64,000 bases of DNA, from contig NZ_CP015756.1 of assembly GCF_001877035.1 (NCBI RefSeq), forward strand, positions 2,719,001-2,783,000. Reading direction: 5' to 3'. The notes beneath the pieces were generated by a model. It worked only from the letters and a program-made list of their open reading frames with translations, searched no databases and had not been told where the DNA came from. Position numbers and translations under genes: made by a program. The stretch is from Clostridium estertheticum subsp. estertheticum (lineage in GTDB: Bacteria > Bacillota > Clostridia > Clostridiales > Clostridiaceae). Shown here piece after piece: positions 55,019-63,839 of the stretch (the first letter of the stretch is position 1; every line of letters begins with the position of its first letter).

Positions 55019-56776
55019 CTATATCTTCACTAGTATTTCATTTATATCTTTGCTGACCTTTACTCTTTCCTCATAAACCCAATCTACATCAAATTCTAAT
55101 TTGAATTTTTTAGAGAATGAATAATACATATTTATTTTTTGATAATATATTTCCAAATCCTCTAAATTATTTTTTAAACATTCTGGTTTAAATAAACTCT
55201 CTTGTTTATAAATAAATAGCTCTTCTACATAATGTAAAAATGTATTCATTAATTCCTCTCTTGAGATATCAAATGGAACTTTCAATAAATCCCATTGAAC
55301 TTCTTCTTTTAACTTGTAATTCTTTATTCTATCTAGAATTAATATATAATCACTAATATCCATTTTAGTATAATAGTCTAATTTCTCTTCCCTAGTACTC
55401 CATAAAACTAGTTTATCAATTAAAGGTAAACCTTTGATTTTCACTATAACATCTGATGGTCCAATAACTGCTTTCTTTATCTCTTCATCTTTAACTTCCA
55501 ATCTAGATTTAATGAAATCTTGAGTATCTCCTGCGCTGGCTACATACCCTACATCATAGATACCTCTTCGTCCTGCACGTCCACTAACTTGCTTTACTTC
55601 TTGTGATGTTAGTTCTCGTACTTCTTCACCGTCAAATTTTTTTATACTCATAAAAATAATTCTTCTAATAGGTAAATTGACCCCCATGCCGATTGCATCA
55701 GTAGTTACTAAAATTTTCGCCACCTTATTTGTAAATTGTTTATATTGAATTTTTCTAACTTCTGGTGGTAAATCTCCATATATTATGCTAGTTTTAATAC
55801 CTATCTTAGAATACCTTTCTGCTATTTCTAATACTCCCTTTTTAGAAAACACTACAATTGCATCACCCTCTTGAATATGATTATAATTAAAATTTATGTT
55901 TTCAACTTCTAAAGGGATATCTCTTGTATATTCTTTTATAGAATACTTATCTCCACAGTCATTTATAATTGTTTCTAGTATGTTTTTCGTATTAGCGGCT
56001 CCACATATATGAATCTCTTTACATCTTAATCCTAATAAGGCCTTACTCCATGCCATTCCCCTATGTTGATCTTTAATCATTTGAATTTCATCAATAACAG
56101 CTATATCATAATGTTCCTTTAAATTAACCTTTTCTATTGTACACGAAACATGGGTTGAACCTATCTTTAATACTTCTTCCTCCCCAGTTAATAGGTCACA
56201 AATTATTCCATCATTATTCAATTTTTCAAAATTCTCTAAAGCAAGAATTCTTAGTGGTGATAAATATATACCCTTTTGTGCAGCTTTCAGACGTTCTACA
56301 GCATTATATGTTTTACCTGTATTCGTATCGCCTAAATGAATGTAAATCATTCTATCCATACCTCTAGCTTCTACATACTCATCTTTAGGGTTATTCGGAA
56401 ATTTTTCTTCAAACTCCTTAATAATTAATTTTGGTATATGTTGCTTCGTAAGTAATAGCATGAACCCATAATTTAAAAAAGTGTTATAGTTCCCTCTTAA
56501 AACCTTATGAAACTCAAAATCAGTCCCATTCCTCTTATTGTAATCCTCAAGCATTCTTTTTGATATATCTTCTAATAATTCCTCGTATTTCTCATACACC
56601 TTTTTAAAATCCTTGAAACCTTCATTTTCTAGCTCTTTAATCTTTTTTAGTTTTTTTCTTATTGCTACTTCATGTTCAATAAGAGCTCCTGGCTTTGAAT
56701 GATGAACTATCTCTTCAATTTGACTAATTTGACCTTTTAATTTTTTAAATTCTCTTTGAGATTCATTTCTTTTCAT
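55019..56776 (-). CDS. SUV3-like DEAD/DEAH RNA helicase
   Basis: A 585-residue superfamily 2 helicase related to mitochondrial SUV3. Walker A is HLGDTNTGKTYNAVERLK, motif Ia GIYLSPLRILALENFEKLN, Walker B AVIDEIQM, and motif VI QVSGRAGRRG. The first 130 residues are coiled-coil like. The C-terminal region after the RecA lobes is shorter than in eukaryotic SUV3. GGAGGAGA precedes the ATG. SUV3 unwinds RNA for degradation by an exoribonuclease; bacterial versions are found in clostridia but little studied. It follows the island on the right and is probably chromosomal. Confidence 0.85.
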   Translation of the reverse strand: MKRNESQREFKKLKGQISQIEEIVHHSKPGALIEHEVAIRKKLKKIKELENEGFKDFKKVYEKYEELLEDISKRMLEDYNKRNGTDFEFHKVLRGNYNTFLNYGFMLLLTKQHIPKLIIKEFEEKFPNNPKDEYVEARGMDRMIYIHLGDTNTGKTYNAVERLKAAQKGIYLSPLRILALENFEKLNNDGIICDLLTGEEEVLKIGSTHVSCTIEKVNLKEHYDIAVIDEIQMIKDQHRGMAWSKALLGLRCKEIHICGAANTKNILETIINDCGDKYSIKEYTRDIPLEVENINFNYNHIQEGDAIVVFSKKGVLEIAERYSKIGIKTSIIYGDLPPEVRKIQYKQFTNKVAKILVTTDAIGMGVNLPIRRIIFMSIKKFDGEEVRELTSQEVKQVSGRAGRRGIYDVGYVASAGDTQDFIKSRLEVKDEEIKKAVIGPSDVIVKIKGLPLIDKLVLWSTREEKLDYYTKMDISDYILILDRIKNYKLKEEVQWDLLKVPFDISREELMNTFLHYVEELFIYKQESLFKPECLKNNLEDLEIYYQKINMYYSFSKKFKLEFDVDWVYEERVKVSKDINEILVKI

Positions 56777-56985
56777 CTCGTCTCCTCCAACTAAACTTCC
56801 TAATTAATCTTAACTTTAAAATATATGGTTTCCTAATGTTACAAAAACTATAACCACTCTTTGAATTAACTATGTTTTCTATTTATAATTCTCCATTTAT
56901 ATGAAATACTCACTTTATAATTACTTCGAAAATTGCATTAGTAAAAACATTAGATACAGTAAATTCTACAATACTTTAAATAAAA

Positions 56986-57036
56986 CACCCAATAACACTT
57001 GTTTTAGTGAACAAGTGTTATTGGGTGCTTTTTATT
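56986..57036 (-). terminator. Terminator of the glycine permease gene
   Basis: Perfect 18-bp stem (56986-57003 with 57010-57027), six-base loop, T runs on both sides, so it works in both directions; it follows the permease gene on the minus strand. Confidence 0.9.
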
Positions 57037-57067
57037 GGATATCTACCCTTTTAGATACAAATCCCTT

Positions 57068-58462
57068 TTAGTGTAATCCTATACTTATATTTTTTTTGAC
57101 ATCTTCTTTATTTTTCATTCTTGATTTAAGTATATTATAAATCACACCAAGTATTATAAACCATACAGGTGTTACAAATAAGGCTACACGAGTTTCCTTA
57201 GTAAGTGCCAATACAACTATAATGAAAGCAATAAATGCTAGAATTATATAGTTAGAAATTGGGTAAAATGGCATTTTGAATTTGCTCTTAGCAGCAAGTT
57301 TAGGATTAGTTTTGCGATATATTAAATGGCAGACAACTATAATTGCCCAAATGAAGATAAAGCAGAATGTTGATATACTTGTAATGAGTACAAATACACC
57401 TTCTGGCATAATATAATTCAAAATAACTGAAATCAAGATAACAGTTGCCGAGAACATTAAAGCATTAGAAGGTACTTGATTAGAAGTTAATTTTTTCATT
57501 GACTCAGGTGCATTCTTTTCTTTAGCAAGAGAGTAAACCATACGGCTTGTGCTGAATATACCGCTGTTACAAGCAGATGCAGCTGATGTTAGTACAACAA
57601 AATTTATAATACTTGCTGCCGCTGGGATTCCCACTGCAGAAAACACCTGTACAAATGGGCTTTTATCGGGATTAATTGAATTCCATGGGTATATACTCAT
57701 AATAACAATAAGTGCCCCAATATAGAAAATAATAATTCTAATTGGAATATTGTTAATAGCACTTGGAATAACCTTTTCTGGATTTTCAGTTTCGCCAGCT
57801 AGTAACCCAACTAATTCTATTCCAGTAAAAGCAAATACAACCATTTGGAAGGACAGAATAAAACCACTTACCCCATTAGGAAACCAACCACCATGATTCC
57901 AAAGGTTTGTAAAGCTAGACACGCCAGCATTTGTAGAAAATCCTTTAATAATCATGAATGTACAAATTATAATTAGTGCTAAAATTGCGACAATTTTAAT
58001 TAAGGCAAACCAGAATTCCATTTCACCGAATAACTTTACTGTAGTAAGGTTCATAATTAGTAAAATTACAAGAGCTATAAGGCTTGGAACCCATTGCGCT
58101 ACATTGGGTAACCAGTATTGTACATAAAGTCCAGTAGCAGTTAAGTCAGCCATAGCAAGTGAAATCCAACAGAACCAGTATGTCCATCCAGTAATAAATG
58201 CTGCTCCGTTACCTAGATAATCCTGTACAAAATCTACAAATGAATGATATTTTGAATTAGAAAGCAATAATTCCCCAAGTGCACGCATAATAAGAAAACA
58301 GATTGTGCCTGTTATCGCATATGCAAATAAAATAGATGGACCTGCCAAGTGAATTGACCTTCCTGAACCAAGGAATAACCCAGTTCCAATTGCACCTCCA
58401 ATTGCAAGCAATTGAACATGACGATTTTTCAGACCTCTTGATAAATTTTCATTTTCTGACAT
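57068..58462 (-). CDS. Amino-acid permease under glycine riboswitch (CycA-like)
   Basis: A 464-residue APC-superfamily permease of the AAT group (CycA/GabP/AnsP type) with 12 transmembrane helices. It begins SRGLKNRHVQLLAIGGAIGT with GLFLGSG in helix 1 and has FAFTGIELVGLLAGETENPE in helix 6-7. Members carry glycine, D-alanine, D-serine or other neutral amino acids. The tandem glycine riboswitch in its leader makes glycine the most likely substrate. GGAGG precedes the ATG. It is monocistronic with a strong terminator. Confidence 0.9.
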   Translation of the reverse strand: MSENENLSRGLKNRHVQLLAIGGAIGTGLFLGSGRSIHLAGPSILFAYAITGTICFLIMRALGELLLSNSKYHSFVDFVQDYLGNGAAFITGWTYWFCWISLAMADLTATGLYVQYWLPNVAQWVPSLIALVILLIMNLTTVKLFGEMEFWFALIKIVAILALIIICTFMIIKGFSTNAGVSSFTNLWNHGGWFPNGVSGFILSFQMVVFAFTGIELVGLLAGETENPEKVIPSAINNIPIRIIIFYIGALIVIMSIYPWNSINPDKSPFVQVFSAVGIPAAASIINFVVLTSAASACNSGIFSTSRMVYSLAKEKNAPESMKKLTSNQVPSNALMFSATVILISVILNYIMPEGVFVLITSISTFCFIFIWAIIVVCHLIYRKTNPKLAAKSKFKMPFYPISNYIILAFIAFIIVVLALTKETRVALFVTPVWFIILGVIYNILKSRMKNKEDVKKNISIGLH

Positions 58463-58483
58463 ATATATTCCTCCATCTCAGTC

Positions 58484-58511
58484 AAAAGGCATGTACTAAA
58501 AAATGCCTTTT
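58484..58511 (-). promoter_or_regulatory. Hairpin between glycine riboswitch and permease
   Basis: AAAAGGCAT and ATGCCTTTT (9 bp) just before the permease SD. It may be part of the riboswitch expression platform, although the T run is within the stem. Confidence 0.45.
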
Positions 58512-58602
58512 CCTATATAAATATTTTGCGATTGGAGATACAACTGGGAATAGATAAGATCTAAATGAAGTAATTGGTAATATATTACTTTCGTAAGATA
58601 TG

Positions 58603-58775
58603 TTACCTGTCCCCTGTCCTTTTACCTGAGAGTTTCGCCTTTACAGCTTTCTCCTTCGGTGCTCATTATGAGTCTCTCCAAGGGTTCATCCAATAGCGGT
58701 CATCTCTAATTAAATAGGTACCTGAAAGATTTACCCCTTCGGTGAATGGCATGCCATTACTCTCCCGCTATCTTC
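58603..58775 (-). ncRNA. Tandem glycine riboswitch (gcvT element)
   Basis: Two glycine aptamers lie in series on the minus strand. The first (58693-58771) is closed by ATAGCGG/CCGCTAT and contains GGGAGAGT, CACCGAAGGGG and CTTTCAGGTA. The second (about 58603-58690) contains TTGGAGAGACTC, GCACCGAAGGAG and AACTCTCAGGTAAAAGGACAG, the conserved gcvT core. The leader from the second aptamer to the permease start is about 140 bases. Known elements sense glycine and switch transcription or translation of the downstream gene. Confidence 0.93.
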
Positions 58776-58914
58776 ATCTGAACTATTAAATTTTATTGTT
58801 TCATAGTAATACATATTCGATAAATTTGCAATGATTTTTTCACTTTTAATGTAAATAAAAAGTTTATTTAGTCACAATTACTAAAAATGTATTGCACTAC
58901 TATAGTTTATATTT

Positions 58915-59658
58915 TTATTGTACATCTTTCTTAATGCTCCTTATACTTAATATTGTTCCAATGATAAATGTTGTGCATAAAACTATAATACCAAGAGCAT
59001 AATTTGTGTAAGTTCTTCCATTTTCATGGGGACTTAATATAGTTGGAATAGTCCACGGAAATAACGTATTAAATGGTGTATTCATTATTATGAGGGAAAC
59101 AGTTGTAGCACCTACCCCTAGTATTATTGGTGGAACTATACTTTTGTAATAAATAGCTAAGAAGGCAACTATAGGAATTAATGCAAAGTGCATAATAATC
59201 ATAAAAATATAAGTTTTACCGTTATATAGTAAAATACTAAAAGTTAAAGGTTCATGTTTTATGGTAAGTCCTAAAAGCATTGCCAAGATAAATGAGGATA
59301 TAAGTGTAATAGAAATAAGAATTAATACAACAACAAGTTTACTTATAAAAAATTGCATTCTATTTATTGGATAAGTAAACATGCTATTTACTGTATTTTC
59401 TCTATATTCCCGTGAATATATATATCCTGCTAATACAGAAAAGAAAGCAATCCCAAGCATTACATTAACAAGCATTTCATTAGTTGTAAAATAATCTTTC
59501 CAAACAACAATAGGAAACTTTTTATTAACTGCATACATTGAAAACACTAAAATATTAGGAAACAATGAACATAGAGGCATACACCACAAAATTTTACATT
59601 TTTTTAGCTTAAGGAATTCAGTCTTTATCACCGTTGATAAACTTACACCATTATTCAT
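58915..59658 (-). CDS. ABC-2 type permease, duplicate copy
   Basis: A 247-residue membrane protein with about six transmembrane helices, ABC-2 type permease (TEFLKLKKCKILWCMPLCSL at the N-terminus, SREYRENTVNSMFTYP in the first cytoplasmic loop, ending RSIKKDVQ). It differs from the next gene at about 30 of 247 positions. The pair arose by tandem duplication of an 860-bp unit that carried the last codons of the ATPase gene, still readable upstream at 59662-59707. GGAGATG precedes the ATG. Confidence 0.88.
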   Translation of the reverse strand: MNNGVSLSTVIKTEFLKLKKCKILWCMPLCSLFPNILVFSMYAVNKKFPIVVWKDYFTTNEMLVNVMLGIAFFSVLAGYIYSREYRENTVNSMFTYPINRMQFFISKLVVVLILISITLISSFILAMLLGLTIKHEPLTFSILLYNGKTYIFMIIMHFALIPIVAFLAIYYKSIVPPIILGVGATTVSLIIMNTPFNTLFPWTIPTILSPHENGRTYTNYALGIIVLCTTFIIGTILSIRSIKKDVQ

Positions 59659-59661
59659 TTA

Positions 59662-59707
59662 AATCATCTCCTACTAACTTAATAAAATAATCTTCAAGAC
59701 TGTCTCT
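59662..59707 (-). pseudogene. Remnant of the ABC ATPase 3' end
   Basis: These bases repeat 60522-60569 almost exactly and encode the end of the ATPase (LEDYFIKLVG). They include the SD that now serves the second permease copy, and mark the junction of the tandem duplication. Confidence 0.8.
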
Positions 59708-59774
59708 GTGTAGAATTATGATTGTACATAAATTCAAATAATAAAAATGTATTGTACTACTATAATTTATATTT

Positions 59775-60518
59775 TTATTGTACATCCTTCTTAATGCTCC
59801 TTATACTTAATATTATTCCAACGATAAATGTTGTACATAAAACAATAATACCCAGAGCATAATTTGGGTAAGTTCCTTCATTTTGTTGAGGACTTAATAT
59901 AGCTGGAATACTCCAAGGAAATACTGTATTAAATGGAGTATTCATCATAATGAGAGAAACAGTTATAGCACCTACCCCCAGTATTATTGGTGGTAATATA
60001 CTTTTATAATAAATAGCTAAGAAGGCAACTATAGGAATTAATGCAAAGTGCATAATAATCATAAAAATATAAGTTTTAGCGTAATATAGTAAAATACTAA
60101 AAGTTAAAGGTTCATGTTTTATGGTAAGTCCTAAAAGCATTGCCAAGATAAATGAGGATATAAGTGTAATAGAAATAAGAATTAATACAACAACAAGTTT
60201 ACTTATAAAAAATTGAATTCTACTTATTGGATAAGTAAACATGCTATTTACTGTATTTTCTTGATATTCCCTTGAAAATATATATCCTGCTAATACAGAA
60301 AAGAAGGCAATCCCAAGCATCACGTTAATAAGCATTTCATTATCTGTAAAATAATCTTTCCAAACAACTATAGGATACTTTTTATTAACTGCATATATTG
60401 AAAACACTAAAATATTAGGAAACAATGAGCATAGAGGCATACACCACAAAACTTTACATTTTCTTAGTTTAAGAAATTCAGTATGCATAACAGTTGGTAA
60501 ACTTGCAGCATTATTCAT
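59775..60518 (-). CDS. ABC-2 type permease
   Basis: A 247-residue membrane permease that starts inside the last codons of the ATPase gene (8-base overlap), as expected for a translationally coupled ATPase/permease pair. Features match its downstream duplicate: TEFLKLRKCKVLWCMPLCSL, SREYQENTVNSMFTYP, and a C-terminal RSIKKDVQ. With two similar half-transporters the complex may now be a heterodimer. The set resembles bacitracin/lantibiotic-type export or resistance transporters (BcrAB-like). The substrate is not known. Confidence 0.9.
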   Translation of the reverse strand: MNNAASLPTVMHTEFLKLRKCKVLWCMPLCSLFPNILVFSIYAVNKKYPIVVWKDYFTDNEMLINVMLGIAFFSVLAGYIFSREYQENTVNSMFTYPISRIQFFISKLVVVLILISITLISSFILAMLLGLTIKHEPLTFSILLYYAKTYIFMIIMHFALIPIVAFLAIYYKSILPPIILGVGAITVSLIMMNTPFNTVFPWSIPAILSPQQNEGTYPNYALGIIVLCTTFIVGIILSIRSIKKDVQ

Positions 60519-61431
60519 TTATATCACTTCCTACCAACTTAATAAAATAATCTTCAAGACTGTCCCTAAGCAAAGATATTTCTTTAACCTCAACATTATT
60601 TTGTATTAGCATCCTATTAATATTAGAAGTCTCTGTTAACCTTTCATAAATTTTAATTACTCCCGGTTCTGATATTATATAATCTGAGATGTTAAATTTT
60701 TGTTCTAACATAAATACGGCATCTCTATCATTATTAACTTTAAGCTCAATATAATGTCTGTTTTTCTTTTTTAATGCTTCAGAGTCTATTTCTTCTAGTA
60801 GTTTCCCTTTATGTATGATACCCACTTTAGTAGCTAATTGCTGAATTTCACTTAAAATATGGCTTGATATTAATACAGTTATATGCCTTTTTCGCGATAA
60901 ATCAAGTATAAGTTGTCGTATTTCTTTTATTCCCACAGGGTCTAATCCATTTGTTGGTTCATCTAACACTAAGAATTCAGGATTATGAAGTAAAGCTCTT
61001 GCTATGCCAAGTCTCTGTTTCATACCCAACGAAAACTCTTTTGTTTTTCTATTAGCAGCATCAAGTATTCCCGCTACTTCTAGTGATTGTTCTATACAAT
61101 TTTTGTCTGGAACACCCATAAGTTTTCTGTGAATATCTAAATTTTCTACCGCGGTTAAATTTTCATAAAAACCTGGAAATTCTATAATTGACCCAACTCT
61201 TGCAAAATAATGTTTTTTGTCCTCACTCAGCTTTTCACCAAACAATTCAATATTTCCTGTGGTAGGCTTAATTAGCCCCATTATCATTCTCATAGTAGTT
61301 GTTTTACCCGCACCATTTAAGCCTAAGAATCCATAAATATCTCCTTTTTCAATTGTTATATTTACGTCATCAACAGCTTTATGTTCTTTATACTGCTTTG
61401 TTAGATTATAAGTCTTTAATATGCACTCCAT
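60511..61431 (-). CDS. ABC transporter ATP-binding protein (BcrA-like)
   Basis: A 306-residue ATPase. Walker A is GLNGAGKTT (37-45), the signature FSLGMKQRLGIARALL, Walker B FLVLDEPTNGLDP and the switch histidine in ISSHILSE. A C-terminal extension of about 80 residues is typical of BcrA/NatA-type exporters of antimicrobial peptides. The start at 61431 has GGGGGGAAG upstream; the in-frame extension to 61506 lies in the promoter. It is driven by a promoter just upstream and followed by the two permeases. Confidence 0.92.
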   Translation of the reverse strand: MECILKTYNLTKQYKEHKAVDDVNITIEKGDIYGFLGLNGAGKTTTMRMIMGLIKPTTGNIELFGEKLSEDKKHYFARVGSIIEFPGFYENLTAVENLDIHRKLMGVPDKNCIEQSLEVAGILDAANRKTKEFSLGMKQRLGIARALLHNPEFLVLDEPTNGLDPVGIKEIRQLILDLSRKRHITVLISSHILSEIQQLATKVGIIHKGKLLEEIDSEALKKKNRHYIELKVNNDRDAVFMLEQKFNISDYIISEPGVIKIYERLTETSNINRMLIQNNVEVKEISLLRDSLEDYFIKLVGSDINE

Positions 61432-61477
61432 ACTTTTCTTCCCCCCAAACATTAATTTATTATCATGTACATAGAAT

Positions 61478-61506
61478 ACTATATTAGTTTTAAATAACTC
61501 TAACAA
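61478..61506 (-). promoter_or_regulatory. Promoter of the ABC transporter genes
   Basis: TTGTTA (61501-61506), 17-base spacer, TATAGT (61478-61483), about 47 bases before the ATPase start codon. Its -35 overlaps the 11-bp repeats. Confidence 0.65.
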
Positions 61507-61524
61507 ATACCTTACAAATACCTT
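61503..61524 (-). promoter_or_regulatory. 11-bp tandem direct repeats: response-regulator box
   Basis: AAGGTATTTGT occurs twice without gap on the minus strand (61514-61524 and 61503-61513). Exact 11-bp periodicity next to a -35 is the classic binding mode of OmpR/PhoB regulators, and such a regulator gene is adjacent. Confidence 0.65.
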
Positions 61525-61537
61525 AAATCATAAATAT

Positions 61538-62464
61538 CTATTTATATAAAGGTAAAGAAAATGAAAAAGTAGTTTTCTCATTTAGAATGCTGTTAACTAA
61601 AACCTCTCCTTTTAATCTTTCTACAAGTTTTTTAACTATTGCAAGTCCCAACCCACTTCCATGAAATTTTCCATTTCTTGAAGTTTCTCCGATATATAAT
61701 CTATCAAATATAAATGGAGTGTCCTTCTCCGCAATACCTGCTCCTCCATTCCATATATCTACCCAAACCATAGAGTTTTCTCCTCTGACTTTTATACCAA
61801 TTATTTTTTCATCTTTTCCATATCTAAGTGCATTAATTAAGAGGTTAGATAATATTCTATCAATTGCTTTACTATCTCCCCAGACAAAAAAATCTTTTTC
61901 TGCTATCTCAATGATAGGTTCAATATTTTCATTAACAAATTCTTGATAAAATCCTACTAATACATCTTGAATCATATTGGTCAAATTGATTTTTTCTACT
62001 TTAATTAGTACATCTTCTGCTTCTATTTTAGAAAAGCGAAAAAATTCTTCAAGTAACGAATATAATTTTTGTGACTTAGAATATACTATATCCAAAAAAT
62101 ACTTTTTTTCTTTATCATTTAACTTTGAATCCTTCTGTATAGCCTCTAGATATCCAAGTATAGATGTTAATGGAGTCCTTAAATCATGCGAAATATTGGC
62201 CACCATTTTTTTCCTCGATTCTTCTAGATATTGTTTTTTTTCAGCGATCCTCTGAAATTCATCTATTATATAATTTAAATTAACACCCAGGTTTTGTATA
62301 GCCTTAGTTGAAGAATAAAATCGTACCCTAATATTAAAATTACCACCTTTTATTTTCTCTAATGTTCTATTTATTTCATTTATTTGCTTAGAAAAATAAA
62401 TATTATTAAATATCAAAATACAACATATGCATACTAATATACAAACAATGTATATATTCATCAT
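61538..62464 (-). CDS. Sensor histidine kinase
   Basis: A 308-residue membrane kinase with a single short N-terminal transmembrane helix (YIVCILVCICCILIF) and no real extracellular domain, as in intramembrane-sensing kinases. A HAMP-like linker follows, then the H-box SHDLRTPLTS with His93, N-box LSNLLINALRYGKD and G-box HGSGLGLAIVKKL. The ATG at 62464 shares one base with the stop of the regulator gene; GGGGGAG precedes it. The two form a two-component system controlling the ABC transporter next door. Confidence 0.93.
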   Translation of the reverse strand: MMNIYIVCILVCICCILIFNNIYFSKQINEINRTLEKIKGGNFNIRVRFYSSTKAIQNLGVNLNYIIDEFQRIAEKKQYLEESRKKMVANISHDLRTPLTSILGYLEAIQKDSKLNDKEKKYFLDIVYSKSQKLYSLLEEFFRFSKIEAEDVLIKVEKINLTNMIQDVLVGFYQEFVNENIEPIIEIAEKDFFVWGDSKAIDRILSNLLINALRYGKDEKIIGIKVRGENSMVWVDIWNGGAGIAEKDTPFIFDRLYIGETSRNGKFHGSGLGLAIVKKLVERLKGEVLVNSILNEKTTFSFSLPLYK

Positions 62465-63162
62465 TACATCTCCCCCAACTTGTAACCTATTCCCCAAACT
62501 GTTTTTATATATTTAGGTTTAGAGGAATTATCCTCAATTTTATTTCTCAGACGACTTATATGTACCATTACAGTATTCTCATCAGTCATATATTCCTCTT
62601 TCCAAACAGCACTGAAAAGTTGAGACTTAGTGAATACTTTGTTTGGATAAGTCATAAAAAGTTTTAGTATCTCAAATTCCTTTGAAGTAAGTGGTATATT
62701 TTTTTTGCAAACTTTAAGTTCATAAGTATTTAAATCTAATTGAAGATTTCCGTGTTTTAATACTTCATCTTCCTCAAACTCGCTATTATTAAATTGTAAA
62801 TACCTTCTTAATTGAGATTTAACTCTGGCGATAACTTCTCCTATATCAAAAGGCTTAGTAATATAGTCGTCAGCACCTAACTCAAGTCCAAATATTTTAT
62901 CTGTTTGTTCATGTTTCGCCGATAAAATAATTACTGGGATTGTACCTTTTTCCCTAATTTTTAAAAGTACTTGTCCCCCATTGAGTTTTGGCAACATTAA
63001 ATCTAATATAACCAATTGATAAGTCTTATTTTCAAATTTACATACAGCTTCTATACCATCAAAACAACAATCTACAATATATCCTTCCTTTCTTAGATAT
63101 TTTGTAATAAGATAGTTAATTTCGTTATCATCTTCAACTACTAAAATACTTATATATTCCAT
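62464..63162 (-). CDS. OmpR-family response regulator
   Basis: A 232-residue regulator. The receiver domain (1-120) has the acidic pair VVEDD, phosphorylated Asp54 in ILDLMLPK and the KPFD lysine. A C-terminal winged helix follows (LTSKEFEILKLFMTYP, VMVHISRLRNKIE, VWGIGYKL). The start at 63162 has GGGGAG upstream. It heads the regulator-kinase operon. The 11-bp repeats at 61503-61524 are its most likely target. Confidence 0.94.
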   Translation of the reverse strand: MEYISILVVEDDNEINYLITKYLRKEGYIVDCCFDGIEAVCKFENKTYQLVILDLMLPKLNGGQVLLKIREKGTIPVIILSAKHEQTDKIFGLELGADDYITKPFDIGEVIARVKSQLRRYLQFNNSEFEEDEVLKHGNLQLDLNTYELKVCKKNIPLTSKEFEILKLFMTYPNKVFTKSQLFSAVWKEEYMTDENTVMVHISRLRNKIEDNSSKPKYIKTVWGIGYKLGEM

Positions 63163-63356
63163 ATATACTCCCCATTCCCATAACTTACATTTATTTTTAT
63201 CTCGCCGTTCTGAATAATAATTATAGTATACTACAAAATCTATCAATACCATATGGGTTACAGCAACCATTCATGATCCATCCCCAAGTTTGTAAATTTA
63301 CGCTTTGCGAGCATTACCCAATTATAGTTTTATAATACTTTAAATACACTATAGTA

Positions 63357-63402
63357 TTGACAAAAGGGATTAAATAATGTATATATAGTATATATACATT
63401 AT
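63357..63402 (+). promoter_or_regulatory. Promoter and palindromic operator of the GntR operon
   Basis: TTGACA (63357-63362), 17-base spacer and TATATA (63380-63385). A perfect 29-bp palindrome (63374-63402, centre G63388, arms ATAATGTATATATA) covers the -10, as expected for autorepression by the YtrA-type GntR protein encoded next. The rest of 63163-63455 is AT-rich and holds the divergent regulator promoter. Confidence 0.75.
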
Positions 63403-63455
63403 ACTCTTTCAAAATAAACAAGAGTTTATTAAAAGAAACTGCTAGGAGATAAAAT

Positions 63456-63839
63456 ATGGACATTACTATTATAATTTCAAATTTATCAAACGATCCTATA
63501 TATCTGCAAATTATTGATCAGATTAAAGGACTAATATTTTCTGGTGAAATAAAAGAAGGTGATGCACTTCCATCTATGCGAAATTTAGCAAAGGATCTTC
63601 AAGTAAGTGTAATCACCACAAAAAGAGCTTATGAAGAATTAGAGAAGGAAGGGTTTATTGTTTCTCTTACAGGTAAAGGGTCATTTGTATCAGGTCAAAA
63701 TAAGGATTTACTTCGCACGAAAAAAATGAAGATTTTAGAAGAAAAATTAAAAGAAGTTTTAAAGGAAAGTAAAATACTGAATTTATCTATGGAAGAAATA
63801 ATAGATATAATGAAACTTCTTAAGGAGGACGTAAAATGA
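63456..63839 (+). CDS. GntR-family regulator, YtrA type
   Basis: A 127-residue regulator consisting of a GntR winged helix (IYLQIIDQIKGLIFSGEIKE, LPSMRNLAKDLQVSVITTKR, GFIVSLTGKGSFV) and a short helical dimerisation tail. This is the YtrA subfamily, which usually represses an ABC transporter operon in which it lies first. CTAGGAG precedes the ATG. Its stop overlaps the start of an ABC ATPase gene by four bases (ATGA), confirming that layout. Confidence 0.93.
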   Translation: MDITIIISNLSNDPIYLQIIDQIKGLIFSGEIKEGDALPSMRNLAKDLQVSVITTKRAYEELEKEGFIVSLTGKGSFVSGQNKDLLRTKKMKILEEKLKEVLKESKILNLSMEEIIDIMKLLKEDVK

